Source: Pseudomonas sp. DTU12.3 (lineage in GTDB: Bacteria; Pseudomonadota; Gammaproteobacteria; Pseudomonadales; Pseudomonadaceae). From it: a stretch of DNA of 64,000 bases. The stretch's first letter is position 1; each line of letters starts with the position of its first letter. Below are positions 8,755-17,163 of the stretch, one piece after another. Below the pieces are notes generated by a model. That model was not told where the DNA came from, made no database searches, and worked only from the letters and a program-made list of their open reading frames with translations. A program made the position numbers and the translations under genes. The stretch covers positions 2,049,501 through 2,113,500 of the forward strand of contig NZ_CP027218.1 in the NCBI RefSeq assembly GCF_004124275.1, written 5' to 3'.

Positions 8755-11016
8755 ATGAGCTTCGGCGCCGATGAAGAGATCCTTCAGGATTTCCTGGTTG
8801 AGGCCGGCGAGATTCTTGAGCAACTGTCCGAACAACTGGTCGAGCTGGAAAGCCGCCCGGATGACGCAGATCTGCTCAACGCAATTTTTCGCGGTTTCCA
8901 CACTGTAAAAGGGGGCGCCGGCTTCCTTCAGCTCAATGAGCTGGTGGAGTGCTGTCACATCGCCGAAAACGTGTTCGACATCCTGCGCAAGGGTGAACGT
9001 CGCGTTGATGCAGAACTGATGGACGTTGTCCTCGAAGCACTGGACGCGGTGAACAGCATGTTCACTGAGGTTCGTGAGCGTGCACCGATCACCGCTGCAA
9101 CCCCGGAACTGCTGGCCGCCCTCGCGCGCCTGGCCGAACCGCAATCGGCGGACGCAGCCCCGGCATCGCCGGTGGCTGAAATGATCGAAGAACTGGTTGG
9201 CGAAGGCGATTCGGGCGATATCACCGATAACGAATTTGAACAGCTGCTGGATTCGCTGAACGCCGTCAAGGCCGAAGCCGAAGCCCCGGCCGCTGCTGCC
9301 CCTGCGCAAACTGCCAATGAAGCAGCCAGCGATGAAATCACCGATGCCGAGTTCGAGTCGTTGCTCGATCAACTGCACGGCAAAGGCCAGTTCGCGGTTG
9401 ACGCCGTGGCTCCGGTGGCGGCAACGCCTGTGGCGCCGGCCAAGGGCGACAACTCCGACATCACTGACGACGAATTCGAAGCATTGCTCGACCAGTTGCA
9501 CGGCAAAGGCAACTTCGCCGTCGATGCGCTGGAATCGGCCATTGCTTCGGCACCTGCGCCTGCTGCACCGGTGGCCGCGGCTGCCGGCAGCGATCTGATC
9601 AGCGATCACGAGTTCGAATCGCTGCTGGATGAATTGCACGGCAAAGGCAAGTTCAGCGAAGTCGGCGCCGCCTCTGCGGGCAGCGCCTCTACTGTCGCCA
9701 CGCCTGCCGCCAAGGCACCGGCCGCTGCGCCGAAACCTGTGGCCAAGCCTGAGCCTAAAGCCGAAGCGCCGAAACCGGCCGCTGCTGCTGCACCGGCTCC
9801 GGCCCGCGCTCCGGCAACACCGCCACCGGAAAAACCGGCGAGCGAAGCCGAGACTACCGTGCGCGTCGACACCGCACGTCTCGACGAAATCATGAACATG
9901 GTCGGTGAGCTGGTGCTGGTGCGTAACCGTCTGGTGCGCCTGGGCCTGAACAGCGGCGATGAAGCCATGCAAAAGGCCGTGTCGAACCTCGACGTGGTCA
10001 CGGCTGACTTGCAGACCGCGGTGATGAAGACGCGGATGCAGCCGATCAAGAAGGTCTTCGGGCGCTTCCCGCGTCTGGTTCGCGACTTGGCTCGTCAGCT
10101 CAAGAAAGAAATCAACCTGGAGCTGGTCGGTGAAGAAACCGACCTCGACAAAAACCTTGTCGAGGCCCTCGCCGATCCGCTGGTCCACTTGGTGCGCAAC
10201 GCCGTCGACCACGGCATCGAGTCGCCGGAAGAACGCGAAGCATCGGGCAAGGCCCGTGGCGGTCGTGTCGTGTTGGCTGCCGAGCAAGAGGGCGACCACA
10301 TCCTCTTGTCGATCTCCGATGACGGCAAAGGCATGGACCCGAACGTCCTGCGCGCCATCGCGGTAAAACGCGGGGTGATGGACAAGGACGCGGCCGATCG
10401 CCTGAGCGATACCGAGTGCTACAACTTGATTTTCGCACCGGGTTTCTCGACCAAGACCGAGATCTCCGACGTCTCCGGCCGCGGTGTCGGCATGGACGTG
10501 GTGAAGACCAAGATTTCCCAGCTCAACGGTTCGATCAACATCTACTCGACCAAGGGCCAAGGCTCGAAGATCGTCATCAAGGTGCCGCTGACGCTCGCGA
10601 TCATGCCGACCCTGATGGTGATGCTCGGCAACCAGGCGTTTGCGTTCCCGTTGGTCAACGTCAACGAGATCTTCCACCTCGACCTGTCGACCACCAACGT
10701 CGTCGATGGTCAGGAAGTGGTGATCGTGCGGGACAAGGCGCTGCCATTGTTCTACCTCAAGCGCTGGCTGGTTCGTTCCGCCGCTCACGAAGAGCAGCGT
10801 GAAGGCCACGTGGTGATCCTTTCGGTGGGCACTCAGCGAATCGGCTTCGTCGTCGATCAACTGGTCGGCCAGGAAGAAGTGGTCATCAAGCCATTGGGCA
10901 AAATGCTCCAGGGAACTCCGGGCATGTCCGGCGCCACCATCACTGGTGACGGCCGCATTGCACTGATTCTCGATGTTCCAAGCATGCTCAAGCGTTACGC
11001 CGCACGGCGTATTTGA
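8755..11016 (+). CDS. cheA: Chemotaxis histidine kinase CheA
   Basis: Sensor-coupled kinase of the polar chemoreceptor array. 753 residues. The HPt domain is at the N-terminus, with phospho-accepting His49 in FRGFHTVKGGAGFL. The dimerisation helices start near residue 370 (TVRVDTARLDEIMNMVGELV), followed by the ATP-binding kinase domain (HLVRNAVDHGIE, DDGKGMD, GRGVGMDVV) and a C-terminal CheW-like domain. Instead of an obvious P2 domain, residues about 150-300 hold four copies of a repeat with the pattern ITDxEFExLLDxLHGKGxF, at about residues 154, 192, 233 and 279, embedded in Ala/Pro-rich linker. They resemble the tail of CheZ. Confidence 0.96.
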   Translation: MSFGADEEILQDFLVEAGEILEQLSEQLVELESRPDDADLLNAIFRGFHTVKGGAGFLQLNELVECCHIAENVFDILRKGERRVDAELMDVVLEALDAVNSMFTEVRERAPITAATPELLAALARLAEPQSADAAPASPVAEMIEELVGEGDSGDITDNEFEQLLDSLNAVKAEAEAPAAAAPAQTANEAASDEITDAEFESLLDQLHGKGQFAVDAVAPVAATPVAPAKGDNSDITDDEFEALLDQLHGKGNFAVDALESAIASAPAPAAPVAAAAGSDLISDHEFESLLDELHGKGKFSEVGAASAGSASTVATPAAKAPAAAPKPVAKPEPKAEAPKPAAAAAPAPARAPATPPPEKPASEAETTVRVDTARLDEIMNMVGELVLVRNRLVRLGLNSGDEAMQKAVSNLDVVTADLQTAVMKTRMQPIKKVFGRFPRLVRDLARQLKKEINLELVGEETDLDKNLVEALADPLVHLVRNAVDHGIESPEEREASGKARGGRVVLAAEQEGDHILLSISDDGKGMDPNVLRAIAVKRGVMDKDAADRLSDTECYNLIFAPGFSTKTEISDVSGRGVGMDVVKTKISQLNGSINIYSTKGQGSKIVIKVPLTLAIMPTLMVMLGNQAFAFPLVNVNEIFHLDLSTTNVVDGQEVVIVRDKALPLFYLKRWLVRSAAHEEQREGHVVILSVGTQRIGFVVDQLVGQEEVVIKPLGKMLQGTPGMSGATITGDGRIALILDVPSMLKRYAARRI

Positions 11017-11065
11017 ATCCGGGGCGGCGGGGCGATAACGTCCCGCTGCACCTAATGGAGTGTTT

Positions 11066-12208
11066 ATGGCAGTCAAAGTCCTGGTGGTGGACGATTCGGG
11101 TTTTTTCCGCCGCCGCGTCTCGGAGATTCTTTCAGCGGATCCGAGCATCCAGGTGGTCGGTACGGCCACCAACGGTAAAGAGGCGATCGATCAGGCTCTG
11201 GCGCTCAAGCCAGACGTGATCACCATGGACTACGAGATGCCGATGATGGACGGCATCACGGCGGTGCGGCACATCATGCAGCGCTGCCCGACCCCGGTGT
11301 TGATGTTCTCCTCGCTGACCCACGAAGGCGCGCGGGTAACCCTCGATGCGCTGGACGCCGGCGCGGTGGATTTCCTGCCGAAGAATTTCGAAGACATCTC
11401 GCGTAACCCGGAGAAGGTCAAGCAACTGCTGTGCGAGAAGGTCCACAGCATCTCGCGCAGTAATCGTCGTTTCAGTGCTTACAGCGCCCCTGCGCCAGTG
11501 GCTGCACCTGCACCTGCGCCGACCCCGGCGGCATCAAGCTTCAGCAGCCACAGCACCAGCGCCCCGGCACGCCCGGCACCTGTGCATGCGCCTGTTGCAA
11601 GCCGCGCCTCGACTGCCGGCTCATCGTCGCCGGCACCGAAACGCAAAGCCTACAAACTGGTTGCCATTGGTACGTCGACCGGCGGCCCGGTTGCCCTGCA
11701 ACGCGTGCTGACGCAATTGCCGGCGAACTTCCCGGCACCGATCGTGCTGATCCAGCACATGCCGGCGGCGTTCACCAAGGCTTTCGCCGAGCGTCTCGAC
11801 AAGCTCTGCCGCATCAGCGTCAAGGAAGCCGAGGATGGCGACATCCTGCGTCCGGGCCTGGCGTTACTGGCGCCGGGTGGCAAGCAAATGATGATCGACG
11901 GCCGTGGCGCGGTGAAGATTCTGCCGGGTGACGAGCGTTTGAATTACAAGCCGTGCGTGGACATCACCTTCGGTTCCGCAGCCAAGTCCTACGGCGACAA
12001 AGTTCTGGCGGTGGTGTTGACCGGCATGGGCGCTGACGGCCGTGAAGGCGCTCGTTTGCTCAAGCAGGGCGGCAGCTCGATCTGGGCGCAGGATGAAGCC
12101 AGCTGCGTGATCTACGGCATGCCGATGGCCATCGTCAAAGCTGATCTCGCCGATGCGGTGTACAGCCTCGACGACATCGGCAAGCACATCGTCGAGGCGT
12201 GTATCTGA
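11066..12208 (+). CDS. cheB: Chemoreceptor methylesterase/glutaminase CheB
   Basis: Removes methyl groups from chemoreceptor glutamates and is activated by CheA phosphorylation. 380 residues. The receiver domain has the phospho-accepting Asp55 in [12 protein letters not shown] long Ala/Pro/Ser-rich linker (about residues 140-190) leads to the methylesterase domain with the nucleophile segment GTSTGGP and a GMGADG motif near the end. The ATG at 11066 is five bases after GGAG; an upstream in-frame GTG at 11060 overlaps that ribosome binding site and is not favoured. The stop overlaps the motC start (TGATG). Confidence 0.95.
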   Translation: MAVKVLVVDDSGFFRRRVSEILSADPSIQVVGTATNGKEAIDQALALKPDVITMDYEMPMMDGITAVRHIMQRCPTPVLMFSSLTHEGARVTLDALDAGAVDFLPKNFEDISRNPEKVKQLLCEKVHSISRSNRRFSAYSAPAPVAAPAPAPTPAASSFSSHSTSAPARPAPVHAPVASRASTAGSSSPAPKRKAYKLVAIGTSTGGPVALQRVLTQLPANFPAPIVLIQHMPAAFTKAFAERLDKLCRISVKEAEDGDILRPGLALLAPGGKQMMIDGRGAVKILPGDERLNYKPCVDITFGSAAKSYGDKVLAVVLTGMGADGREGARLLKQGGSSIWAQDEASCVIYGMPMAIVKADLADAVYSLDDIGKHIVEACI

Positions 12209-12948
12209 TGGATGTTTTAAGCCTTATCGGGATCATCATGGCGTTCGTCGCCATCATCGGCGGTAACTACCTTGAAGGTGGTCACCTCGGTGCGCTGGCC
12301 AACGGCCCGGCGGCATTGATCGTACTGGGCGGCACCATCGGTGCCGCGCTGCTGCAATCGCCGATGAGCGCGTTCAAGCGCGCCATGCAGATCCTCGCCT
12401 GGATCCTGTTTCCGCCACGGGTCGATCTGGCCGGTGGCATCGACCGCGTCGTCAACTGGAGCCTCACCGCGCGTAAGGAAGGTTTGCTCGGTCTGGAAGG
12501 CGTGGCGGATGCCGAGCCTGACAATTACTCGCGCAAAGGCCTGCAATTGCTGGTCGATGGCGCCGAGCCGGAAGCGATTCGCAGCATCCTCGAAGTGGAT
12601 TTCTACACGCAGGAAGCGCGCGACATCGAGGCGGCGAAAGTCTTCGAAAGCATGGGCGGCTACGCGCCGACCATCGGCATCATCGGTGCGGTAATGGGCC
12701 TGATCCATGTGATGGGCAACCTCGCCGATCCGACGCAGTTGGGCAGCGGCATCGCCGTGGCTTTCGTCGCGACCATTTACGGTGTGGCCAGTGCCAACCT
12801 GGTGTTGCTGCCGGTGGCCGCCAAGCTGAAGTCAATCGCGTTGCGACAGTCGCGTTATCGCGAAATGTTGTTGGAAGGGATCCTGTCGATCGCCGAAGGT
12901 GAAAACCCTCGCTCCATTGAGTTGAAGCTGCAAGGCTTCATGGATTAA
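12208..12948 (+). CDS. motC: Flagellar stator subunit MotC (MotA/PomA family)
   Basis: Proton-conducting stator subunit of the flagellar motor. The 246-residue protein has two N-terminal membrane helices, a large cytoplasmic loop and two C-terminal helices (GYAPTIGIIGAVMGLIHVM; GIAVAFVATIYGVASANL). The start ATG 12208 overlaps the cheB stop by one base. It is followed by motD. Pseudomonas species carry a second stator pair, MotAB, elsewhere; position in the che operon and partnership with motD identify this one as MotC. Confidence 0.94.
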   Translation: MDVLSLIGIIMAFVAIIGGNYLEGGHLGALANGPAALIVLGGTIGAALLQSPMSAFKRAMQILAWILFPPRVDLAGGIDRVVNWSLTARKEGLLGLEGVADAEPDNYSRKGLQLLVDGAEPEAIRSILEVDFYTQEARDIEAAKVFESMGGYAPTIGIIGAVMGLIHVMGNLADPTQLGSGIAVAFVATIYGVASANLVLLPVAAKLKSIALRQSRYREMLLEGILSIAEGENPRSIELKLQGFMD

Positions 12949-12960
12949 GGGAATAACCTC

Positions 12961-13851
12961 ATGGCTCGTCGTCGCCACCAGGAAGAGCATGTAAACCACG
13001 AACGCTGGCTGGTTTCCTACGCTGACTTCATCACGTTGCTGTTCGCGTTCTTCGTGGTCATGTACTCGATTTCGTCGATCAACGAAGGCAAGTACAAGGA
13101 AATTTCCGAAGCGCTGGTCGGCGTTTTCAAAGACTCCGACCGCGCGCTAAAACCGATCCCGATCGGCGACGAGCGACCGAAGACCGTGACCCCGGCCAAG
13201 CCGTTGGTCAAAGACGCCGAGCAGATCGACGCCGGTATCGCCGGCGCCAGCGATCCGCTGAAAAGCATCGCCGATGACATCAGCGCGGCGTTCGGCGACT
13301 TGATCAGCTCCAACCAGATGACCGTGCGCGGCAACGAGTTGTGGGTCGAGATCGAACTCAATTCCAGCCTGTTGTTCGGCAGCGGCGATGCCATGCCGAG
13401 TGACATTGCGTTCAACATCATCGACAAGGTTGCAGCGATCCTCAAGCCGTTCGACAACCCGATTCACGTCGAAGGTTTCACTGATGATCAGCCGATCCGC
13501 ACCGCGCAGTACCCGACCAACTGGGAACTGTCCTCGGCACGTTCGGCGAGCATCGTGCGCATGCTGGCGATGCAGGGTGTAAACCCCGGTCGTCTGGCGT
13601 CGGTGGGTTACGGTGAGTTTCAGCCGGTGGCCAATAACGCTACATCCGAAGGCCGCGCGAAGAATCGTCGTGTGGTGCTGGTGGTGTCGCGCAATCTCGA
13701 TGTGCGCCGCAGCCTCACGGGCACCGGGACCGCCAATGCGCAACCGGACGCCGCGTTGAAGCGTGCTGGCACACAAACTGCACCGACCCCGGTCAAGACG
13801 CCGGGACGCGAGAGTGCCGTCAATTCTCCGTCACCCGCATTAACACGCTGA
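12961..13851 (+). CDS. motD: Flagellar stator subunit MotD (MotB-like)
   Basis: Peptidoglycan-anchored stator partner of MotC. 296 residues. A single N-terminal membrane helix carries the essential proton-binding Asp22 (SYADFITLLFAFFVVMYSIS). The periplasmic OmpA-like domain spans about residues 120-245, with the peptidoglycan-binding pattern SxARSASIVRML...NPGRLASVGYGEFQP and AKNRRV. The C-terminal tail of about 45 residues is Pro/Thr-rich. The distance from motC is 12 bases. Confidence 0.94.
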   Translation: MARRRHQEEHVNHERWLVSYADFITLLFAFFVVMYSISSINEGKYKEISEALVGVFKDSDRALKPIPIGDERPKTVTPAKPLVKDAEQIDAGIAGASDPLKSIADDISAAFGDLISSNQMTVRGNELWVEIELNSSLLFGSGDAMPSDIAFNIIDKVAAILKPFDNPIHVEGFTDDQPIRTAQYPTNWELSSARSASIVRMLAMQGVNPGRLASVGYGEFQPVANNATSEGRAKNRRVVLVVSRNLDVRRSLTGTGTANAQPDAALKRAGTQTAPTPVKTPGRESAVNSPSPALTR

Positions 13852-13894
13852 GCTATGTCTCGGTCGAGCATATCGGCCGGGAGGAACGAACTGA

Positions 13895-14683
13895 ATGAGA
13901 GTCTGGGCAGTCGCCAATCAAAAGGGTGGTGTCGGTAAAACCACATCTTCCATCGCTTTAGCCGGATTGCTGGCCGAGGCGGGCAAGCGCGTGGTTGTGG
14001 TCGATCTCGACCCGCACGGCTCGATGACCAGCTATTTCGGCTACGATCCCGACAGCCTGGAACACAGCAACTACGACCTGTTTCTGCACAAGGGCAGCGT
14101 GCCGCAAGGCCTGCCCGGGCAGTTGCTGTTGTCGACCAGTGACGAACGTATTTCGCTGTTGCCGTCGAGCACCGCACTGGCGACCCTTGAGCGGCAGTCG
14201 CCGGGGCAGAGTGGCCTCGGTCTGGTGATCGCCAAGAGTCTGGCGCAGTTGTGGCAGGACTTCGATTACGCGGTGATCGACAGCCCGCCGTTGCTCGGCG
14301 TGTTGATGGTCAATGCGCTTGCGGCGAGCCAGCAACTGGTGATCCCGGTGCAGACCGAGCACTTGGCCGTGAAAGGCCTCGAGCGCATGGTCAACACTCT
14401 GGCGATGATCAACCGTTCGCGCAAACAGGCGCTGCCGTTCAGCATTGTGCCGACCCTGTTCGATCGCCGTACGCAGGCATCGATGCACACTTTGCGCGTG
14501 CTGCGCGACAAATTCCCCGAGGAGATCTGGCAGGGTTACATCCCGGTCGATACTCGTCTGCGCGACGCCAGCCGGGCCGGTGTCACGCCTTCGCAATTCG
14601 ACGGCAAGAGCCGTGGCGTGCTGGCGTATCGCGCGCTGCTCAAACACCTGTTGGCGCAACAACTTGTTCCGCAGGTGGCTTGA
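13895..14683 (+). CDS. parC: Polar chemotaxis ParA-family ATPase ParC
   Basis: ParA-like ATPase that, by work in Vibrio and Pseudomonas, places the chemotaxis array at the flagellated pole together with ParP. 262 residues. Walker A QKGGVGKTT is at residues 9-17, DLDPHGSMTSYFG gives the A' motif, and YAVIDSPPLLGVL the Walker B region. It follows motD by 43 bases. The next gene is parP, but a class A REP pair lies between the two, a break in an otherwise tight operon. Confidence 0.9.
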   Translation: MRVWAVANQKGGVGKTTSSIALAGLLAEAGKRVVVVDLDPHGSMTSYFGYDPDSLEHSNYDLFLHKGSVPQGLPGQLLLSTSDERISLLPSSTALATLERQSPGQSGLGLVIAKSLAQLWQDFDYAVIDSPPLLGVLMVNALAASQQLVIPVQTEHLAVKGLERMVNTLAMINRSRKQALPFSIVPTLFDRRTQASMHTLRVLRDKFPEEIWQGYIPVDTRLRDASRAGVTPSQFDGKSRGVLAYRALLKHLLAQQLVPQVA

Positions 14684-14697
14684 ATGACGTTGACTTG

Positions 14698-14788
14698 TGT
14701 AGGAGCTGCCGCAGGCTGCGATCTTTTGATCCGGCTTTGTGGTGCTTCTGAAAAGATCAAAAGATCGCAGCCTGCGGCAGCTCCTACA
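14698..14788. repeat. REP pair, class A, inside the chemotaxis operon
   Basis: Facing units TGTAGGAGCTGCCGCAGG and complement at 14698-14788, able to fold into one long hairpin. It lies between the parC stop and the parP start, ending 11 bases before the parP ATG. Confidence 0.88.
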
Positions 14789-14799
14789 TGGGGTTGTGT

Positions 14800-15768
14800 A
14801 TGAATCGGCCTTTGAAGTTGACGTCGAAACCGCAGTTGGCCTTGCAGTCGTATCTGGACAGTTTGCTGCAGGAAATTCCTGACGAGTTGCCGGCGCCAGT
14901 CGAGGTTGTCGAGGAAAGTGTCGAGGCCTTGGACGAGTTCCAGGCGGCGGTGCTGGAAGAGCAGGCACGTGACGCACAGAAAGCGGCCAGGCCGGCTGCG
15001 CCGGTTGTCGCGCCTGCCGTCGCAGCGGTTGCTAAAGCGCCGGTGGCATTGATCGAAGCAGACGAGCCGATGCGCGCATCGGTGTCGACGCTGGCGCCGC
15101 TGTTGCAAACCCAATTGTTGAAAACCGCGCCGGAACCGGCGGTGCTTGAACCGGAACCGGAACCGGAACCGGAACCGGCTCCGGTAGCACCCGCACCCGT
15201 CAAGCAGGCGCTGGTACCGCCGCTGGTCGAAGTGCATCTGCCGCCCAGCAATACGCCGCCACCGGTGGAAACCGATGGCCGTCCGGCCTGGGCGTCCGAA
15301 GCCTTCGAATGCCTGCTGTTCGACGTCGCCGGGTTGACCCTGGCGGTGCCGCTGGTGTGCCTTGGCTCGATCTATTCGCTGGCCGGTCATGAGCTGACGC
15401 CGCTGTTCGGTCAGCCGGAATGGTTCCTCGGGATCCTGCCGAGCCAGTCCGGCAACCTGAAAGTTTTGGACACCGCACGCTGGGTCATGCCGGATCGCTA
15501 TCGCGATGACTTCCGTCAGGGCCTGCAGTACGTGATTTCGGTACAAGGTTACGAGTGGGGCCTGGCGGTGCATCAGGTCAGTCGCTCGTTGCGCCTGGAC
15601 CCGAATGAAATCAAATGGAGAAGTCACCGGGGTCAGCGGCCATGGCTCGCCGGCACCGTGATTGAGCACATGTGTGCATTGCTTGACGTTTCCGCACTGG
15701 CCGAGTTGATCGACAGCGGTGGGGCAAAGCACTTGAGCGGCCACAAGCCGCTACATAAACCGACATAG
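14800..15768 (+). CDS. parP: CheW-domain polar array protein ParP
   Basis: Partner of ParC that binds CheA and keeps the array at the pole. 322 residues from ATG 14800. The N-terminal 50 residues carry a helix (KPQLALQSYLDSLLQEIPDEL), followed by a low-complexity Ala/Pro/Glu linker with an EP run. The CheW-like domain is at about residues 165-300 (ECLLFDVAGLTLAVPLVCLGSI...WFLGILPSQSGNLKVLDTARWV). The upstream ATG at 14788 touches the REP palindrome and has no ribosome binding site; 14800 follows a GGGG stretch and gives the expected N-terminus. Position between parC and cheW supports the assignment. Confidence 0.88.
   Translation: MNRPLKLTSKPQLALQSYLDSLLQEIPDELPAPVEVVEESVEALDEFQAAVLEEQARDAQKAARPAAPVVAPAVAAVAKAPVALIEADEPMRASVSTLAPLLQTQLLKTAPEPAVLEPEPEPEPEPAPVAPAPVKQALVPPLVEVHLPPSNTPPPVETDGRPAWASEAFECLLFDVAGLTLAVPLVCLGSIYSLAGHELTPLFGQPEWFLGILPSQSGNLKVLDTARWVMPDRYRDDFRQGLQYVISVQGYEWGLAVHQVSRSLRLDPNEIKWRSHRGQRPWLAGTVIEHMCALLDVSALAELIDSGGAKHLSGHKPLHKPT
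15148..15177 (+). repeat. Hexanucleotide tandem repeat in parP
   Basis: Five perfect copies of GAACCG, encoding alternating Glu-Pro in the ParP linker. Unit length is a multiple of three, so copy-number change would alter linker length without a frameshift. Confidence 0.9.
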
Positions 15769-15857
15769 CAGCCGACATAACAATCAGGCGACGGCATTGT
15801 TGAATGCCGCCACACAGAACACACACCGCCCAGAGCGGTTTTTTCGAGGGGTCAGGT

Positions 15858-16343
15858 ATGAGTAATCAGGCGACGAATGCAAAAGGTTCTGAAGATCCGA
15901 TCCTGCAATGGGTGACCTTCAAGCTGGACAACGAAACCTACGGCATCAACGTGATGCGCGTTCAGGAAGTCCTGCGCTACACCGAGATCGCTCCGGTGCC
16001 GGGCGCGCCAAGCTACGTGCTGGGCATCATCAACCTGCGCGGTAACGTGGTCACCGTGATCGACACCCGTCAGCGCTTCGGCCTGAACAGCGGCGAGATC
16101 AGCGACAACACCCGTATCGTCATCATCGAAGCCGACAAGCAAGTCGTCGGCATCATGGTCGACAGCGTGGCCGAAGTGGTTTACCTGCGTCAGTCGGAAA
16201 TCGAAACGGCGCCGAACGTCGGTAACGAAGAGTCGGCGAAGTTCATCCAAGGCGTGTGCAACAAGAACAACGAGTTGCTGATCCTGGTCGAGCTGGACAA
16301 GATGATGAGCGAAGAAGAATGGTCGGACCTGGAGAATATCTGA
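15858..16343 (+). CDS. cheW: Chemotaxis coupling protein CheW
   Basis: Adaptor that joins chemoreceptors to CheA. About 161 residues, consisting of one CheW domain (LQWVTFKLDNETYGINVMRVQEVLRYTEIAPVPG, then YVLGIINLRGNVVTVIDTR). The start ATG 15858 follows GAGGGGTCAGG; an 18-codon in-frame upstream extension has no family similarity. The stop TGA is directly followed by the TTG start of the next gene. Confidence 0.95.
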   Translation: MSNQATNAKGSEDPILQWVTFKLDNETYGINVMRVQEVLRYTEIAPVPGAPSYVLGIINLRGNVVTVIDTRQRFGLNSGEISDNTRIVIIEADKQVVGIMVDSVAEVVYLRQSEIETAPNVGNEESAKFIQGVCNKNNELLILVELDKMMSEEEWSDLENI

Positions 16344-16736
16344 TTGATTCTCGAGGTCGCGGTCATTGTCCTGTTCCTTTTCTGGGCAGGCACGCTGGCA
16401 ATGTTTGTGTCTTACATCAAGGCGCAAAAAGTCATTGCTGCGCAACAGGCTCAGGGCGATGCGCTGCGTGATCAGCGCATCAAAGACCTGGCCAAGCGCG
16501 TCGACGATTACCAGAACGGTAATGTGCGCATGGGCGAGGCGCTGCACGAGTTGCGTGCGGTAGTCAGCCCGTTGCCGGACAAGATCGTCCAGCTCGAACA
16601 GCGCGATCCATCCAGCCTGTCGTTCGCCCAGGCGGCGAAACTGGTGGGGATGGGTGCGAGCGTCGATGAGCTGACTCAGTCGTGCGGGTTGACCCAGGCT
16701 GAGGCGGAGTTGATGCGCAAGTTGCATAAGAACTAG
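16344..16736 (+). CDS. DUF2802 domain membrane protein
   Basis: 130-residue protein with one N-terminal membrane helix (EVAVIVLFLFWAGTLAMFVSYI), a coiled-coil stretch, and a C-terminal small helical domain (LSFAQAAKLVGMGASVDELTQSCGLTQAEAELM) resembling a DNA-binding or SMC-associated helix-turn-helix, as is usual for DUF2802. The start is TTG immediately after the cheW stop. It is conserved as the last gene of the Pseudomonas chemotaxis operon; its role is unknown, and an inner-membrane link to the chemotaxis array is inferred only from position. Confidence 0.82.
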   Translation: MILEVAVIVLFLFWAGTLAMFVSYIKAQKVIAAQQAQGDALRDQRIKDLAKRVDDYQNGNVRMGEALHELRAVVSPLPDKIVQLEQRDPSSLSFAQAAKLVGMGASVDELTQSCGLTQAEAELMRKLHKN

Positions 16737-16746
16737 AAGCAAGATT

Positions 16747-16822
16747 AAAAGATCGCAGCCTTCGGCAGCTCCTACATTGGAATGCGCTTTCCTGTAGGAG
16801 CTGCCGAAGGCTGCGATCTTTT
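16747..16822. repeat. REP pair, class A (back to back)
   Basis: Two class A units with their GTAGGAGC ends facing each other across a 17-base spacer. It lies between the convergent ends of the DUF2802 gene and the FlhB-like gene, where it may help end transcription from both sides. Confidence 0.85.
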
Positions 16823-16833
16823 GCTTTCAGGGC

Positions 16834-17163
16834 TTAATAATCATCGCCGCGCAGGGTCACATCCTTCTCTACCATCGGCGCATTCGGGTCGTGCCCTTCG
16901 GGGAATTTGCCTTTCAGATTCCATGCAAACGCGATGATCTCGGCGATCGTTCGGTACAGCTCTTCGGGAATGCTGTCACCCAATTCCATTCGCGCCAACA
17001 GGCGCACCAACTCGGCGTTCTCGTAGATCGGCACTTCGCAGTCGCGAGCAATGCGCAGGATTTCTTCGGCCAGTTCTTCATCACCCTTGGCGGTGAGTGT
17101 CGGCGCGTGGTTGCCGTCGTATTTGAGGGCGATGGCCTGGCGTGGGGCAGTGGAATTGTTCAT
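16834..17163 (-). CDS. Stand-alone FlhB C-terminal domain protein (EscU/YscU/HrcU family)
   Basis: 109 residues corresponding only to the cytoplasmic export-switch domain after the cleavage point of FlhB: IALKYDGNHAPTLTAKGDEELAEEILRIA and PIYENAELVRLLARMELGDSIPEELY align with the segment after NPTH in FlhB at 723. It has no membrane helices and no NPTH motif, so it cannot self-cleave. The start ATG 17163 overlaps the stop of the FliK-like gene by four bases. A short upstream in-frame extension lies inside that gene and is rejected. Similar free FlhB C-domains (for example YlqH in Bacillus) exist; the role is not settled. Co-transcription with a FliK-like gene points to flagellar export. Confidence 0.85.
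   Translation of the reverse strand: MNNSTAPRQAIALKYDGNHAPTLTAKGDEELAEEILRIARDCEVPIYENAELVRLLARMELGDSIPEELYRTIAEIIAFAWNLKGKFPEGHDPNAPMVEKDVTLRGDDY

Noticed and set aside
8752..11172. 806-codon open frame on the minus strand opposite cheA
   Set aside because: Mirror of a GC-rich coding sequence; no ribosome binding site or recognisable domain, and the plus strand encodes a complete CheA.
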